NCBI RefSeq assembly: GCF_014269285.1
Contig: NZ_JACOAF010000018.1
Span: 1-64,000, forward strand
Direction: 5' to 3'
DNA length: 64,000 nt
Source of the DNA: Rufibacter sediminis
GTDB taxonomy: Bacteria; Bacteroidota; Bacteroidia; Cytophagales; Hymenobacteraceae
A program made the translations under genes and the position numbers. The notes beneath the pieces were generated by a model that was not told the DNA's origin, ran no database searches, and saw nothing but the letters and a program-made list of their open reading frames with translations. Positions 16,462-25,306 of this stretch are shown here, piece by piece; position 1 is the first letter of the stretch, and every line of letters starts with the position of its first letter.

Positions 16462-18102
16462 ATGGCGAGAGGAAAGAAGTACCTGGTGGCGGGCGGCTCG
16501 GTGCTGTTGGTCGTTCTGGTGCTGCTGCTGATCGTGTCGCAGAATCTGGATTCCTGGGCCGAGGAAAAGGTCAAGAAGCAGGTGCATACCCAATCCAAGG
16601 GCGTGTATGAGTTGCAGATGGCCGGGCTAGATATTTCGCTTTTAGCCGGATCGGCGACGCTGGACTCGGTGCGGCTTACCCCCAATGCGGCCGTTTGGCA
16701 GCAGGTGCAGCGGCAGTCGCCCAGTCAGGCCTCAGCGAGTCTCTCAGAAGTGACATCCTCCCAAGTGCAGGTGCGCGGCATTCCTTTTCTCAAGTTGCTT
16801 TTCGGCGGAGCGTTCGGGCTGAGTTCCATTCACCTGGACAACCTAGAATGGGAACTCCGGAAAATGAAGGAAGACACCTCGTCTAAACCACTGCACGAGG
16901 AGGTGGGAAAGCAGTTCCGGGAAATGGCCATCCGGGAGATCCGCATCAAAAACGGTACCTTCCGGTACCATGATTCGCCCAACCGCAAAACCCCTGCGTT
17001 TTCAGTTGCCGGGGTAGACCTGCAAGCCGAGGGGGTGCAGCTGGACAGTGCTTCCTTCCGAGACCCAGACCGCGCGTATTACAGCAAAAAGATCACGGCA
17101 TCGGCGGCGCAGGCTTCCTGGGTTCTGCCCGACGGCAATTACCGCCTCAAAAGCGAGAAACTGCAAGCGTCTACCCAGGCCCGCGAAGTGACTCTGGCCC
17201 GCCTGCAGCTCCTTCCCCTGCGCAGTGCCGCCGAAATGTCCCGGCGGGAGGGAGTGGCCGTGACCCGGTTCAACGTGCAGGTGCCGGCCGTGACCATGAG
17301 CAAGGTGGATTTTGGCACCTTGTTCCGGAATTCCAACGTCTACATCGGGACGCTGGTGGTGCAGAAGCCGCGGGTGCAGGCCTACAAAGACGGGAGAAAC
17401 TATCCCACCAAAGGCTCGGGGCTCATGCCCCATGACCTGGTGCAGAAACTCACCTTCGGGGTGAACATCCGCACCACTAAGGTGCGCGACCTGTACGTGC
17501 GGTACGAGGAACTGGCCGAGAAGGCTTTCAAAACCGGCTACGTGACCGGCAGCAACATTGACCTCACGCTCACCAACCTCACCAATGACAAGAACCTGAT
17601 CTCCCGGAAGAAACCAGCGGTGTTACGCGGCAGCGGCTGGCTCATGGGCAAGGCGCAGCTACAGGCCACCGTCAGAATGGCTTTGCTGGACCCCAACGGC
17701 TACCATTCCATGGAAGGAACCATCGGGAAGGGATACCCGGCCATCCTGAACCCCATGGTGGAGCCCAGCATGTTCGTGCGCGTGAAAAGCGGGATTCTGC
17801 AACGAGGTTCGTTTAACATAGAGCTGACCAACACCTCGGCCCAAGGCTCCATTCAGCTGCAGTACGATGATTTCAAAATCGATCTTCTCAACAAGGAAAA
17901 GGAGCGGAAGCAGGGGCTGAAGAGCAAACTGAAAACGCTGGTGGCCAATAAACTGGTGCTGAAATCTGAAAGCGAGGACGACGGCAAAGCCCCGCGGCAG
18001 GGAAAGATCCAGGTGAATCGGCGCACCGAACGCTCCTTTCTGACGTACTGGAAAGACTGCCTGGCCAACGGGGTGCTCTCCGTGATTGGCGCGCCAATGT
18101 AG
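16462..18102 (+). CDS. AsmA/DUF748-like membrane-anchored protein
   Basis: About 546 residues from the ATG at 16462 (upstream codons to 16366 look non-coding). One N-terminal helix (YLVAGGSVLLVVLVLLLIVS) anchors a large beta-rich domain. The early pattern of a short helix, then VYELQMAGLDISLLAGSATLDSVRL, resembles the start of AsmA-like/DUF748 proteins, which sit between inner and outer membranes and are linked to lipid transport or outer-membrane homeostasis. The C-terminus is a Lys-rich stretch ending in a hydrophobic tail (NGVLSVIGAPM). Family resemblance is by pattern only; function not established. Confidence 0.65.
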   Translation: MARGKKYLVAGGSVLLVVLVLLLIVSQNLDSWAEEKVKKQVHTQSKGVYELQMAGLDISLLAGSATLDSVRLTPNAAVWQQVQRQSPSQASASLSEVTSSQVQVRGIPFLKLLFGGAFGLSSIHLDNLEWELRKMKEDTSSKPLHEEVGKQFREMAIREIRIKNGTFRYHDSPNRKTPAFSVAGVDLQAEGVQLDSASFRDPDRAYYSKKITASAAQASWVLPDGNYRLKSEKLQASTQAREVTLARLQLLPLRSAAEMSRREGVAVTRFNVQVPAVTMSKVDFGTLFRNSNVYIGTLVVQKPRVQAYKDGRNYPTKGSGLMPHDLVQKLTFGVNIRTTKVRDLYVRYEELAEKAFKTGYVTGSNIDLTLTNLTNDKNLISRKKPAVLRGSGWLMGKAQLQATVRMALLDPNGYHSMEGTIGKGYPAILNPMVEPSMFVRVKSGILQRGSFNIELTNTSAQGSIQLQYDDFKIDLLNKEKERKQGLKSKLKTLVANKLVLKSESEDDGKAPRQGKIQVNRRTERSFLTYWKDCLANGVLSVIGAPM

Positions 18103-18218
18103 TTCGCCCAGGCGTGGGGGGAGCCAATTACTCCCGCGGACGTTTTACGCCTCCTTTTTGAAGTCTAAGCGCGAACGGTTACCTTGGGTTTTCAAGCTCA
18201 TCGGCCTGTTTCCTTCTT

Positions 18219-19139
18219 ATGCGCGCACTTCTTCTGCCTTTCCTTTCCCTTCTTTCCCTGACTCTGTTTTCAGAGGCTTTTGCCCAAAACAGCCCCAAAG
18301 AGCAACTCCGGCAGAAAACCGAAAAGCAGCTCCGCGACCTGCTGGAGAAATCACCCGCTCTGACCGGCCTAGCCGTGGTGGATTTAACTTCTGGCGAGAC
18401 CTTCGGGGTGAACCAGGAGATGGTGTTTCCGCAGGCCAGTGCCATCAAGGTACCCATTCTGCTGGAAGTCTACCGGCAGGCGCAGAGCGGGAAATTCGCC
18501 CTCACTGATTTACAGAGCATCGCGCCCGCCAACGTGGTGGGTGGTACCGGCATCATCAAAGATTTGGTAGACAGCACCGCCTTCAGCATCCGGAACCTGG
18601 CCGTACTCATGATTGCGCTCAGTGACAATACCGCCACCAACGCCTTGATTGAGCTGGTGGGCATGGCCAACATCAATGCCTCTTTGCAGAAAATGGGCCT
18701 GAAACAGACGCGCGTGCAGCGCAAGATGATTCAGGCCGCCGCATCTGGCCGGGGCGAGGAGAACATTTCCACCCCAGCCGAGGCCGCCAGGATTCTGCAG
18801 ATGCTCTACAAAGGTGAGTTCCTGAACAAAGCTACCTCCGCCGAGATTGTCTCCATTCTGCAAAAGACCAACCGCGAAACCAGCCGCCTGGCTTCCGGCA
18901 TTCCCGCCAACGTGCCGCTGGCGTTCAAGCCCGGTATTCTGAACGGTGTCTCCACGGAGTGGGCGCTGGTGCTCCTGCCCGAGCGTCCGTACGCCGTGGC
19001 CATGATGGAGAACTACAAGGTGCCCGGTCAGGCCGAACGGGTGATGGAAGAGGCGTCTGGCGTGCTGTACCAGTATTTCTGGCGGTTGGGCAACGCTACC
19101 CGCTACGGCACCTACGTAGACCCGAAACTGATTAAATAA
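18219..19139 (+). CDS. class A beta-lactamase-fold serine hydrolase
   Basis: 306 residues with a signal peptide ending about AFA-Q (22/23). Active-site boxes of the class A/PBP superfamily are present: S74-AI-K77, S135-D-N, and KPG at 237-239 in place of KTG. The omega-loop segment (RGEENISTPAE, ~178-188) is short and has no clear ExxLN, so the deacylating Glu166 equivalent appears to be missing. That favours a peptidoglycan-acting or esterase-like role over efficient antibiotic hydrolysis, but a true beta-lactamase cannot be excluded. It is followed 17 bases later by an amidase gene, suggesting a cell-wall operon. A copy of the genome palindrome spans the signal-peptide junction. Confidence 0.82.
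   Translation: MRALLLPFLSLLSLTLFSEAFAQNSPKEQLRQKTEKQLRDLLEKSPALTGLAVVDLTSGETFGVNQEMVFPQASAIKVPILLEVYRQAQSGKFALTDLQSIAPANVVGGTGIIKDLVDSTAFSIRNLAVLMIALSDNTATNALIELVGMANINASLQKMGLKQTRVQRKMIQAAASGRGEENISTPAEAARILQMLYKGEFLNKATSAEIVSILQKTNRETSRLASGIPANVPLAFKPGILNGVSTEWALVLLPERPYAVAMMENYKVPGQAERVMEEASGVLYQYFWRLGNATRYGTYVDPKLIK
18264..18303. repeat. palindromic element absorbed in coding sequence (signal-peptide junction)
   Basis: The right half CCAAAACAGCCCCAAA is a strong match to intergenic copies; the left half GTTTTCAGAGGCTTTT is looser. Encodes roughly residues 16-27 of the serine hydrolase. Confidence 0.45.
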
Positions 19140-19156
19140 CCTTCATTTTCTTTTCT

Positions 19157-20149
19157 ATGCGTAGCACCTCAGCGGTTGTTCTGGGTTTTGTTCTGATGTT
19201 TTTCTCGATGGCCGCCATCGCGCAGAAAAAAGGAACGCTGGCGGGCAAAGTCATCTGCCTGGATGCCGGGCACGGCGGCACCGCCCAAACCGACCAGTAC
19301 CGCATCGGCCCCACCGGCGAGCGCGAAGAATGGATTAACCTGCGCGTGGCGCTCCTGTTGCAGAAACTGCTGGAAGAGAAAGGCGCCACCGTGCTCATGA
19401 CCCGCACCGCTGATGAGAACATCCCCTTCGATGACCGGGTAAGGCTGGCCGTGCAGCACAAGGCGGAGGTGTTCCTGTCCATCCACCACAACGCCACGGC
19501 AGACCGAACCGCCAATTTCCCCGTCATTTACTACCACGGCTACGCCTCAGAGAACGTCGCCAGCGTGGACCTGGCCCGCAAGATTGCCCAGGCGCTGCGC
19601 CAAAAGCACTACCAGACCAACGTGCCGGTCAGCATCGCCTCAGACCACACCATCTTCCCCACGGCTGGGGCCAAAGTCCTGCGCGACACCTACGGCATCC
19701 CCGCCGTCATCGCCGAGGCTTCCTTCTTCACAAACCCTCCCGAAGAACTCCGCCTGAAAACCCCGGACTACAACCGGCAGGAAGCCTTGGCCTATGTAGC
19801 CGCTTTGGAGGCCTTTTTCGGAAAACAGCCCCAAAACATTCTGCCCAAGAACTCCCTCCACACCTTGCCGCCGTTCAAAGCCGCCGTAGAGGCCGAGCGC
19901 ATGGGCGAAACCGCCAAACGCTGGCTCCAGGATTACCAGGAAGGGCTGGCCCTGATGAAAAGCAAAGATTCCGCTGCCCAACAGCAGGCCTATGACCTGT
20001 TTACCCGCTCGGTCCGTTCTTTCCCGGACTCCTACGTGGCTGCCGCCTGCCATCAGCACCGCGCGGCTCTGTTAAAGAAATTAGGCAAACCCGAGGAGGC
20101 AAAGCAGGAAGCCCTGCGGGCGAAGGAGTTTTATGTGAAGTTGAAGTAG
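19157..20149 (+). CDS. N-acetylmuramoyl-L-alanine amidase (Amidase_3)
   Basis: 330 residues, signal peptide ending near AAIA-Q (22). Amidase_3 motifs: VICLDAGHGG with the first zinc His, EEWINLRVALLL with the zinc Glu, TVLMTRTADENI, FLSIHHNA with another zinc His, and IPAVIAEASFFTNP with the catalytic Glu. The enzyme cuts the amide between muramic acid and the stem peptide in the periplasm. After residue ~216 comes a linker and an alpha-helical tail (EAERMGETAKRWL, then AYDLFTRSVRSFPDSYVAAA) that resembles one or two TPR-like helices. Probably co-transcribed with the upstream serine hydrolase. Confidence 0.92.
   Translation: MRSTSAVVLGFVLMFFSMAAIAQKKGTLAGKVICLDAGHGGTAQTDQYRIGPTGEREEWINLRVALLLQKLLEEKGATVLMTRTADENIPFDDRVRLAVQHKAEVFLSIHHNATADRTANFPVIYYHGYASENVASVDLARKIAQALRQKHYQTNVPVSIASDHTIFPTAGAKVLRDTYGIPAVIAEASFFTNPPEELRLKTPDYNRQEALAYVAALEAFFGKQPQNILPKNSLHTLPPFKAAVEAERMGETAKRWLQDYQEGLALMKSKDSAAQQQAYDLFTRSVRSFPDSYVAAACHQHRAALLKKLGKPEEAKQEALRAKEFYVKLK
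19804..19840. repeat. palindromic element absorbed in coding sequence (amidase linker)
   Basis: TTTGGAGGCCTTTTTCGG then AAAACAGCCCCAAAACATTC; encodes ALEAFFGKQPQNIL at the end of the catalytic domain. Confidence 0.5.
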
Positions 20150-20181
20150 AGAGTTGGGGGAGGAGCAAAGTTGCGTATTTC

Positions 20182-20223
20182 AATTTTAGGGCTGTTTTGT
20201 TGAAAACAGGTTTAAAACGCCGT
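20182..20223. repeat. 40-bp palindromic element
   Basis: ATTTTAGGGCTGTTTTGTTG followed by AAAACAGGTTTAAAACGCC, 30 bases after the amidase stop; could double as its terminator. Confidence 0.65.
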
Positions 20224-20316
20224 CTGAACTTGGTGATAAAGCAGGAGCCTTTTCCTGACGTTCTCTTGGAAGAACGTTTCGGCTATGTCACATATAAATC
20301 AGCCGGTGGTTCCCGG

Positions 20317-20419
20317 CGAGTCTGGAGACTCGCAGCATCCCATGTCACGAGTCTGGAGACTCGCGCCAGTCGGGTAAAGTGGTTTTAAACCTGTGAGGTC
20401 TTGGAGACCTCACAGGTTT
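20317..20419. repeat. cluster of three REP-like hairpins
   Basis: Two identical CGAGTCTGGAGACTCG hairpins (20317-20332, 20348-20363) are followed by a larger perfect hairpin with 15-bp arms AAACCTGTGAGGTCT (20387-20401) and complement (20405-20419) around a TGG loop. All share a short (T)GG(A) centre. A degenerate CTCGTAG/CTACGAG hairpin follows at about 20455-20480. No gene lies in 20150-20633. Confidence 0.7.
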
Positions 20420-20568
20420 TCGCGTTTTCCGCAATACCGCCTGCTCCAAAGACCTCGTAGTGTGCGCAGCTCCTACGAGTGTCTCTGCCCGTACCGTTTA
20501 CCGCCAGTTTTTCATAAAGCAGCTCCAAAACGCCACGGCAATAAGGCACCAGATTTTCTCTGTAAAGC

Positions 20569-20606
20569 AAACGGCCCCTCCCAGTTTAAACTGAAAGGGG
20601 CCGTTT
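20569..20606. terminator. terminator at the end of the M3 peptidase gene
   Basis: AAACGGCCCCT (20569-20579) pairs with AGGGGCCGTTT (20596-20606), with a 16-nt loop that is itself partly palindromic; A/T tracts on both sides. Confidence 0.65.
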
Positions 20607-20633
20607 CATTTACGCAATCAGACATTCTGATTT

Positions 20634-22763
20634 TTACAAGCTCACCGGCGTCAAGCCGCGCTTCTTGAGCAGGGGTTGGATGCTGGGTTCGGCGCCTCTG
20701 AACTTCTTGTAGAGTTCCATGGGGTCGGCGGTGCCGCCTTTCTCCAGGATGTTTTTCCGGAAGGACTGGGCTTTTTCTTTGTTGAACAGGCCGTTCTCCT
20801 TGAAGACCTGAAACGCATCGGTGTCCAGCACACCCGACCAGATGTAGCTGTAGTAGCCCGCCGAGTAGCCGCCGGAGAAGATGTGGCTGAAGTACGTGCT
20901 TCGGTAGCGCGGAATAATCTGCTCCATCAGACCAACCTTCGTCATCGCCGTTTTCTCGAACTGGTTGATGTCGCCTTCCAGGTTCTGGGTTTGGGTGTGA
21001 TAGGCCAAATCCAGCAAAGAAGCGGCCAGGTACTCGGTGGTCTCGAAGCCTTGGTTGAAGGTGCCGGCTTTCTTCATTTTCTGAATCAGCTCGTCTGAAA
21101 TCAGTTTACCGGTTTTGTAGTGCGTGCCGTACATTTTCAGGACATCGGGCTCAGCGGCCCAGTTCTCCATGATTTGCGAGGGCAGTTCCACGAAGTCGCG
21201 CGGTACCGAGGTGCCCGCCATACTTTCATAGGTCACGTTAGACAGCAAGCCGTGCAGGGCGTGACCGAACTCGTGGAAGTAGGTGGTCACCTCATCAAAG
21301 GTTAATAAGGCCGGAGTGTCGCCGGTTGGTTTGGTGAAGTTGCAGACAATGGACACCACCGGGGCCAGACGTTTGCCGTTCTCCATCTTCTGGGCGCGGT
21401 AAGAGGTCATCCAGGCACCACTTCTCTTGGAGGCGCGCGGGAAGAAGTCCATGTAAATGATGCCCACCAGTCTGCCATCGGCTTCGGTCACTTCATAGGC
21501 GGTCACGTCCTGGTGGTACTTGGGCAGGTTGGGCAGCGGCTTGAATTTAAGGCCGTAGAGTTTCTCCGTGACGGTGAATACGCCTTTTCTGATGTTGTCC
21601 AGGCTGAAGTAGGGTTGCAGTTCCTGCTCGTCCAGGTCAAAGCGCTCTTTCCTGATTTTCTCGGTATAATAGCGCCAGTCGTACGGGGCTACTTTGAACT
21701 TGGCCCCCGAGGCGTCTATCATTTTCTGGATGTCCTGCTCTTCCTGCTTGGCCACAGCCAGCGCCGGAGCCCAGAGTTGGTCCAGGAGTTTGTTCACGTT
21801 CTCGGGGTTCTTGGCCATGGTTTCTTCCAGGGCGTAGTGGGCGTGCGATTTGTAGCCCAGCAACTGCGCTTTCTCGCGGCGCAGGTTCACAATCTTGCGC
21901 AGCACCTCTTTGTTGTCGTGGTCGTTGTTATTGTTGCCGCGCAGCGAGTACGCTTCCCAGATTTGCTTGCGCAGCTCGCGGTTGTCGGCGTATTGCAGGA
22001 AGGGCATTACGCTGGGGTTGTGCAGGGTGAAGACCCATTTGCCTTCTTTGCCGGCCTGTTTAGCGGCATCGGCGGCAGCCGCTACTACGCCCGCGGGCAA
22101 GCCAGCCAGGTCTTTCTGGTTGTCAAGGACCAGTTGGTAGGCGTTGGTTTCAGCCAGGATGTTCTGCCCGTACTGAAGGCTCAGGAGCGACAACTCGCCG
22201 TTCATCTTCTTCAGCTTCTCTTTGTCAGCATCGTTCAGGTTGGCGCCGCTGCGTACGAAGGATTTGTAGGTTTCCTCCAGCAACTTTTGCTGCTCAGGCG
22301 TCAGTTTCAGGTTGTTTTTGTTATTCCAGACCGTTTTCACGCGGTCGAACAGTTTTTTGTTCAGGATGATGTTGTCGCTGTGCGCGGATAAAGCCGGGGC
22401 AATCTCGCGGGCGATTTTCTGAATCTGCTCGTTCGTGTTGGCCGAGTTCAGGTTGTAGAACACCGTAGACACGCGGCCCAGCAACTGCCCGGCGTTTTCC
22501 ATGGCCAGGATGGTGTTATCAAAGGTGGCCGGTTTGGCGTTGTTCACGATGGCGTCAATCTCCAGCTGGTTCACCCGGATTCCTTCCAGCAAGGCGGGCT
22601 TGAAATGCTCGTCCTTGATGAGGTGAAACGGCGGAACCTGGTGCGGGGTGTTGTACTTCTGTAAAAGAGGGTTGTTTTTGTCTGTGGCTTGGCCGGCCGC
22701 TTGTTCACTAGCCAGTAGTCCTATTGCCATGGTTGCGAGTACGCAAAGGGTTTTGGTAATCAT
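20634..22763 (-). CDS. M3 family metallopeptidase (Dcp/oligopeptidase A type)
   Basis: 709 residues, close to the normal ~700 for this family. Zinc site HEFGH at 497-501 with the downstream ESMAGTSVPRDFVELPSQ segment supplying the third ligand and substrate-binding residues, and the usual YYSYIWSGVLDTDAF near the C-terminus. A signal peptide (GLLASEQAAGQA) precedes the PPFHLIKDEHFKPAL motif that opens M3 Dcp-type enzymes. Predicted to degrade short peptides in the periplasm as a dipeptidyl-carboxypeptidase or oligopeptidase. Single-gene unit with its own terminator. Confidence 0.94.
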   Translation of the reverse strand: MITKTLCVLATMAIGLLASEQAAGQATDKNNPLLQKYNTPHQVPPFHLIKDEHFKPALLEGIRVNQLEIDAIVNNAKPATFDNTILAMENAGQLLGRVSTVFYNLNSANTNEQIQKIAREIAPALSAHSDNIILNKKLFDRVKTVWNNKNNLKLTPEQQKLLEETYKSFVRSGANLNDADKEKLKKMNGELSLLSLQYGQNILAETNAYQLVLDNQKDLAGLPAGVVAAAADAAKQAGKEGKWVFTLHNPSVMPFLQYADNRELRKQIWEAYSLRGNNNNDHDNKEVLRKIVNLRREKAQLLGYKSHAHYALEETMAKNPENVNKLLDQLWAPALAVAKQEEQDIQKMIDASGAKFKVAPYDWRYYTEKIRKERFDLDEQELQPYFSLDNIRKGVFTVTEKLYGLKFKPLPNLPKYHQDVTAYEVTEADGRLVGIIYMDFFPRASKRSGAWMTSYRAQKMENGKRLAPVVSIVCNFTKPTGDTPALLTFDEVTTYFHEFGHALHGLLSNVTYESMAGTSVPRDFVELPSQIMENWAAEPDVLKMYGTHYKTGKLISDELIQKMKKAGTFNQGFETTEYLAASLLDLAYHTQTQNLEGDINQFEKTAMTKVGLMEQIIPRYRSTYFSHIFSGGYSAGYYSYIWSGVLDTDAFQVFKENGLFNKEKAQSFRKNILEKGGTADPMELYKKFRGAEPSIQPLLKKRGLTPVSL

Positions 22764-22907
22764 GTTACTTGTTTAAACTAAGAAATCTCCGTGCGTGCTG
22801 ACGGGGAAAGAAAACGTTAAATTAGTTATTAAACGCTGGGCGACTGGTATTCTGTATACACCATTCTGCTGTTCGCCTACCTGACAACAGCCTGACTTCA
22901 ACACTTT

Positions 22908-22948
22908 GCATTTTAAGCCTGTTTTGGTAAAAAGGTCCCTAAAACGCC
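22908..22948. repeat. 40-bp palindromic element
   Basis: GCATTTTAAGCCTGTTTT / AAAAAGGTCCCTAAAACGCC between the M3 peptidase and the DUF6157 gene. Confidence 0.6.
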
Positions 22949-23026
22949 AACCTTGGGGCTAGCCCACGAAAATTGAATCTGTAAACGGGTTCGCGCTTGT
23001 GTTTTGTGATTGACTATTCACCTTGT

Positions 23027-23440
23027 TCACTTACTTGATTTCATGGCTTTAAGAACCTTGAGGGAAGGGTCAGCGACCAGTTTTTGGTATTCGGGTGTTT
23101 CGCAGCCATATAAGGCGATTTTCCCGTTCTGGTCGCTGTGCACGCCCCAACCGTATCGTTTTGTCAGGGGAGAGGCTCTGAAGCAGGGCTGTCCTTTGGA
23201 GAAAAATTTCTCTCGTGCTTCCTGGTAGTCGGTGTTGGTGAGGTTATTTCGGTTGGCGTGCACCTGAAAAAACACCTCGTCAGAAGTATATTGGTAAGGA
23301 TTTTGGCTCATTAAGTCAAATTGCATACCCGCGACGGTTTTAGCGTCTCCTTTCGTGGGCGGAATTTCCCCGCTGGTGGTCGGGCAATCGGGCGCTACTT
23401 CAATAAACGTGTTGGTGTAGTTGGTGCTATGGGTTTTCAT
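23027..23440 (-). CDS. DUF6157 family protein
   Basis: 137 residues beginning MKTHSTNYTNTFIEVAPDCP and containing GEIPPTKGDAKTVAGMQFDL and NPYQYTSDEVFFQVHA, which I recognise as the conserved core of DUF6157. Small soluble cytoplasmic protein of unknown function, common as a single gene in Bacteroidota and Firmicutes. Ends in a Lys-rich tail. No operon partner. Confidence 0.8.
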   Translation of the reverse strand: MKTHSTNYTNTFIEVAPDCPTTSGEIPPTKGDAKTVAGMQFDLMSQNPYQYTSDEVFFQVHANRNNLTNTDYQEAREKFFSKGQPCFRASPLTKRYGWGVHSDQNGKIALYGCETPEYQKLVADPSLKVLKAMKSSK

Positions 23441-23836
23441 TTCAGTAGAGGGGTTGAAGGGTGAGTCTGACCTTGCTGGTTACAATACGAAAGGAGCATA
23501 AGCTTACAAAAGAAAGCGTTGACTTTGGCGTTTCTGTCAACATAAATCTTCTGGTGCAGCCGGGCAAGCCGCCTGATGTGGTGCCATTCGCCTTTCTGCG
23601 TTTCTGTGCTCTTTTCAGGAAAGCAAGCCAAAACTGCCGCGCCGTTTACATGGGAATCAAGCGATTGTCTTTCCAGGCAGCTCCGCCGGCGCACGGTTAT
23701 CCGGAACGGAAGGCGTACAAGGAGGAAGTCAGCCGCTTTCCGCTTTGGGCCTTCTTTCTGAAAAACGGGCGTAAAACAGGAAGTATCTTCCCGCTCGTTC
23801 CCGCCGCCGAAGCCTGAACCAATCGACTGCAAAAAA
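23441..23836. other. gene-free stretch, possible gene relic
   Basis: ORFs of 118 (+) and 135 (-) codons overlap each other here; neither shows a domain, a signal peptide or plausible composition. A degenerate palindromic element lies at 23740-23780 (GCTTTGGGCCTTCTTTCTG / AAAAACGGGCGTAAAACAGG). Otherwise nothing recognisable. Confidence 0.45.
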
Positions 23837-23887
23837 AACAGCACGCTTCGGGTTGCCTATGAAAGTGGCCGCCCGAAGCGTGCTGTT
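23837..23887. terminator. bidirectional terminator
   Basis: AACAGCACGCTTCGGG (23837-23852) and its exact complement (23872-23887), 19-nt loop, preceded by a run of A and followed by TTTTAA. It fits the end of the minus-strand UbiB-like gene. The right flank continues into another copy of the 40-bp palindrome (23882-23922). Confidence 0.75.
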
Positions 23888-23980
23888 TTAAGGCTCTTTT
23901 CGCAAAATCAGGCATAAACCAGAAGCGATTCCTGTTCTGAAAGGCCCAGCCGATACTGCTTGTAAAGATGCGCTAGCTGG

Positions 23981-25300
23981 TTATTGCAGCCAGTCTGGTT
24001 TGGTGGTGCTGATGTTCGCTTTGAGCTGGTTCAACAGACTGTACAGGCCAAAGTAGGTTCTATTGATAAACAGACCATGCCGCGAGCCCCGCGCTTGTCT
24101 GGAGTTGCGGAACATCTTGTCTCGGGCTACTCTATCGCCCAGCGCATAAATCTGGTTGAAGTAGGCATCATCGGCGAAGTCAAACGCTTCTGCGTGAAAC
24201 GGTTTGCCCAGCAAGGAGATCATTTCCTTGAAAACACCCTTGAAATAGGCTTGCTCCTCAGCAGAATCCAGGTCACTGATGAAGTCCAGGTCAAAGAAAA
24301 TCTGGTTCAGTTGGGCTTCGTTCAGCAGGGAATCTTTTTTGATGAGGGAGAAATAGCCGCGGTAGAAATCCTCCGGAATGACTTTGACGCACCCAAAATC
24401 AATCACGCCCAAGGTCACGTTTTCCTGCACAATGAAGTTGCCCGGGTGCGGGTCGGCGTGGACTTTCTTCAGGTTGTGCACCTGGTGGTGGTAGAAATCC
24501 CAGAGCGCCTGCCCAATCTGGTTTCTAGCTTCCTGCGCCGGGTTGGTCTGGAGCCATTCTTTCAGGTGGTCACCCTCCAGCCAGTCCATGGTGATGATGC
24601 GCTCGCTGCTGAGCTCGGGGTAATACACCGGGAAATTCAGGTGCGGGAGGTGGCGACAAGCCCGGGAGATTTCGGTGGACCGTTTTACTTCCAGTTGGTA
24701 GTCCGTTTCCTCCAGCAGTTTCTCTTCCACCTCTTCCATGTAGTGGCTTATTTCCTTTTCGTTCATGTTCAATAAACGATGGGCAAACGGCTTTACCATG
24801 CGCAGGTCTGAGGTCACGCTATCGGCTACGCCGGGGTACTGCACCTTTACCGCGTAGGTTTTGCCGTTCTTGGTGGCCTTGTGCACCTGCCCAATGGAAG
24901 CGGCATTCACCGCCGAGGTGGTAAAGGTCTCAAACTTCGCTTCGGGGGAAACCCCAAAGGCTTTCTGGAAGGTTCTCACCACCAAGGGGTAGGAGAGCGG
25001 CGGCGCGCTGTACTGCGCCATGGTAAACTTGTCCTGGTAGGCCCGCGGCAGGAGGTTTTTGTCCATGGACATCATCTGGGCCACCTTGAGGGCGCTGCCT
25101 TTGAGTTCGCTCAGCGAAGCGTAGATGTCCTGGGCGTTATTGGCGTGTAGTTCCTCTTTGCTCAAAGATGGGTTCACCATCTTCTTGGCGTAGTGCTTGA
25201 TGTAGTTTCCGCCTACTTTGGCCCCGGTGCCTATGAACTTGGAGGCCCGCTGTACTTTGGAAGTGGGAATATGGTCTTGTTCTGGTTGGCTACTGCTCAT
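23981..25300 (-). CDS. ABC1/UbiB family atypical kinase
   Basis: 439 residues. Diagnostic features: LKGSALKVAQMMSMD (the KxGQ-type motif, here KVAQ), the Ala-rich loop AVNAASIGQVHKAT, KVQYPGV with the nucleotide-binding Lys, VHADPHPGNFIV catalytic segment, and LGVIDFGCVKVI carrying the metal-binding DFG. ABC1/UbiB proteins bind ATP and are tied to quinone or isoprenoid-lipid handling. No C-terminal membrane helices, unlike classical UbiB. The gene lies six bases after a TetR-type regulator gene, a pairing that suggests regulator and kinase act together. Confidence 0.92.
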   Translation of the reverse strand: MSSSQPEQDHIPTSKVQRASKFIGTGAKVGGNYIKHYAKKMVNPSLSKEELHANNAQDIYASLSELKGSALKVAQMMSMDKNLLPRAYQDKFTMAQYSAPPLSYPLVVRTFQKAFGVSPEAKFETFTTSAVNAASIGQVHKATKNGKTYAVKVQYPGVADSVTSDLRMVKPFAHRLLNMNEKEISHYMEEVEEKLLEETDYQLEVKRSTEISRACRHLPHLNFPVYYPELSSERIITMDWLEGDHLKEWLQTNPAQEARNQIGQALWDFYHHQVHNLKKVHADPHPGNFIVQENVTLGVIDFGCVKVIPEDFYRGYFSLIKKDSLLNEAQLNQIFFDLDFISDLDSAEEQAYFKGVFKEMISLLGKPFHAEAFDFADDAYFNQIYALGDRVARDKMFRNSRQARGSRHGLFINRTYFGLYSLLNQLKANISTTKPDWLQ

Positions 25301-25306
25301 GGGGGG

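Noticed and set aside
20317-20419. Possible CRISPR array
   Set aside because: Only two identical units, each a self-complementary 16-mer with a 15-base gap; no further regular repeats and no cas genes.
23437-23844. Two overlapping ORFs of 135 (-) and 118 (+) codons
   Set aside because: They compete for the same bases, show no domain, and contain part of a palindromic repeat; composition is unlike neighbouring genes.
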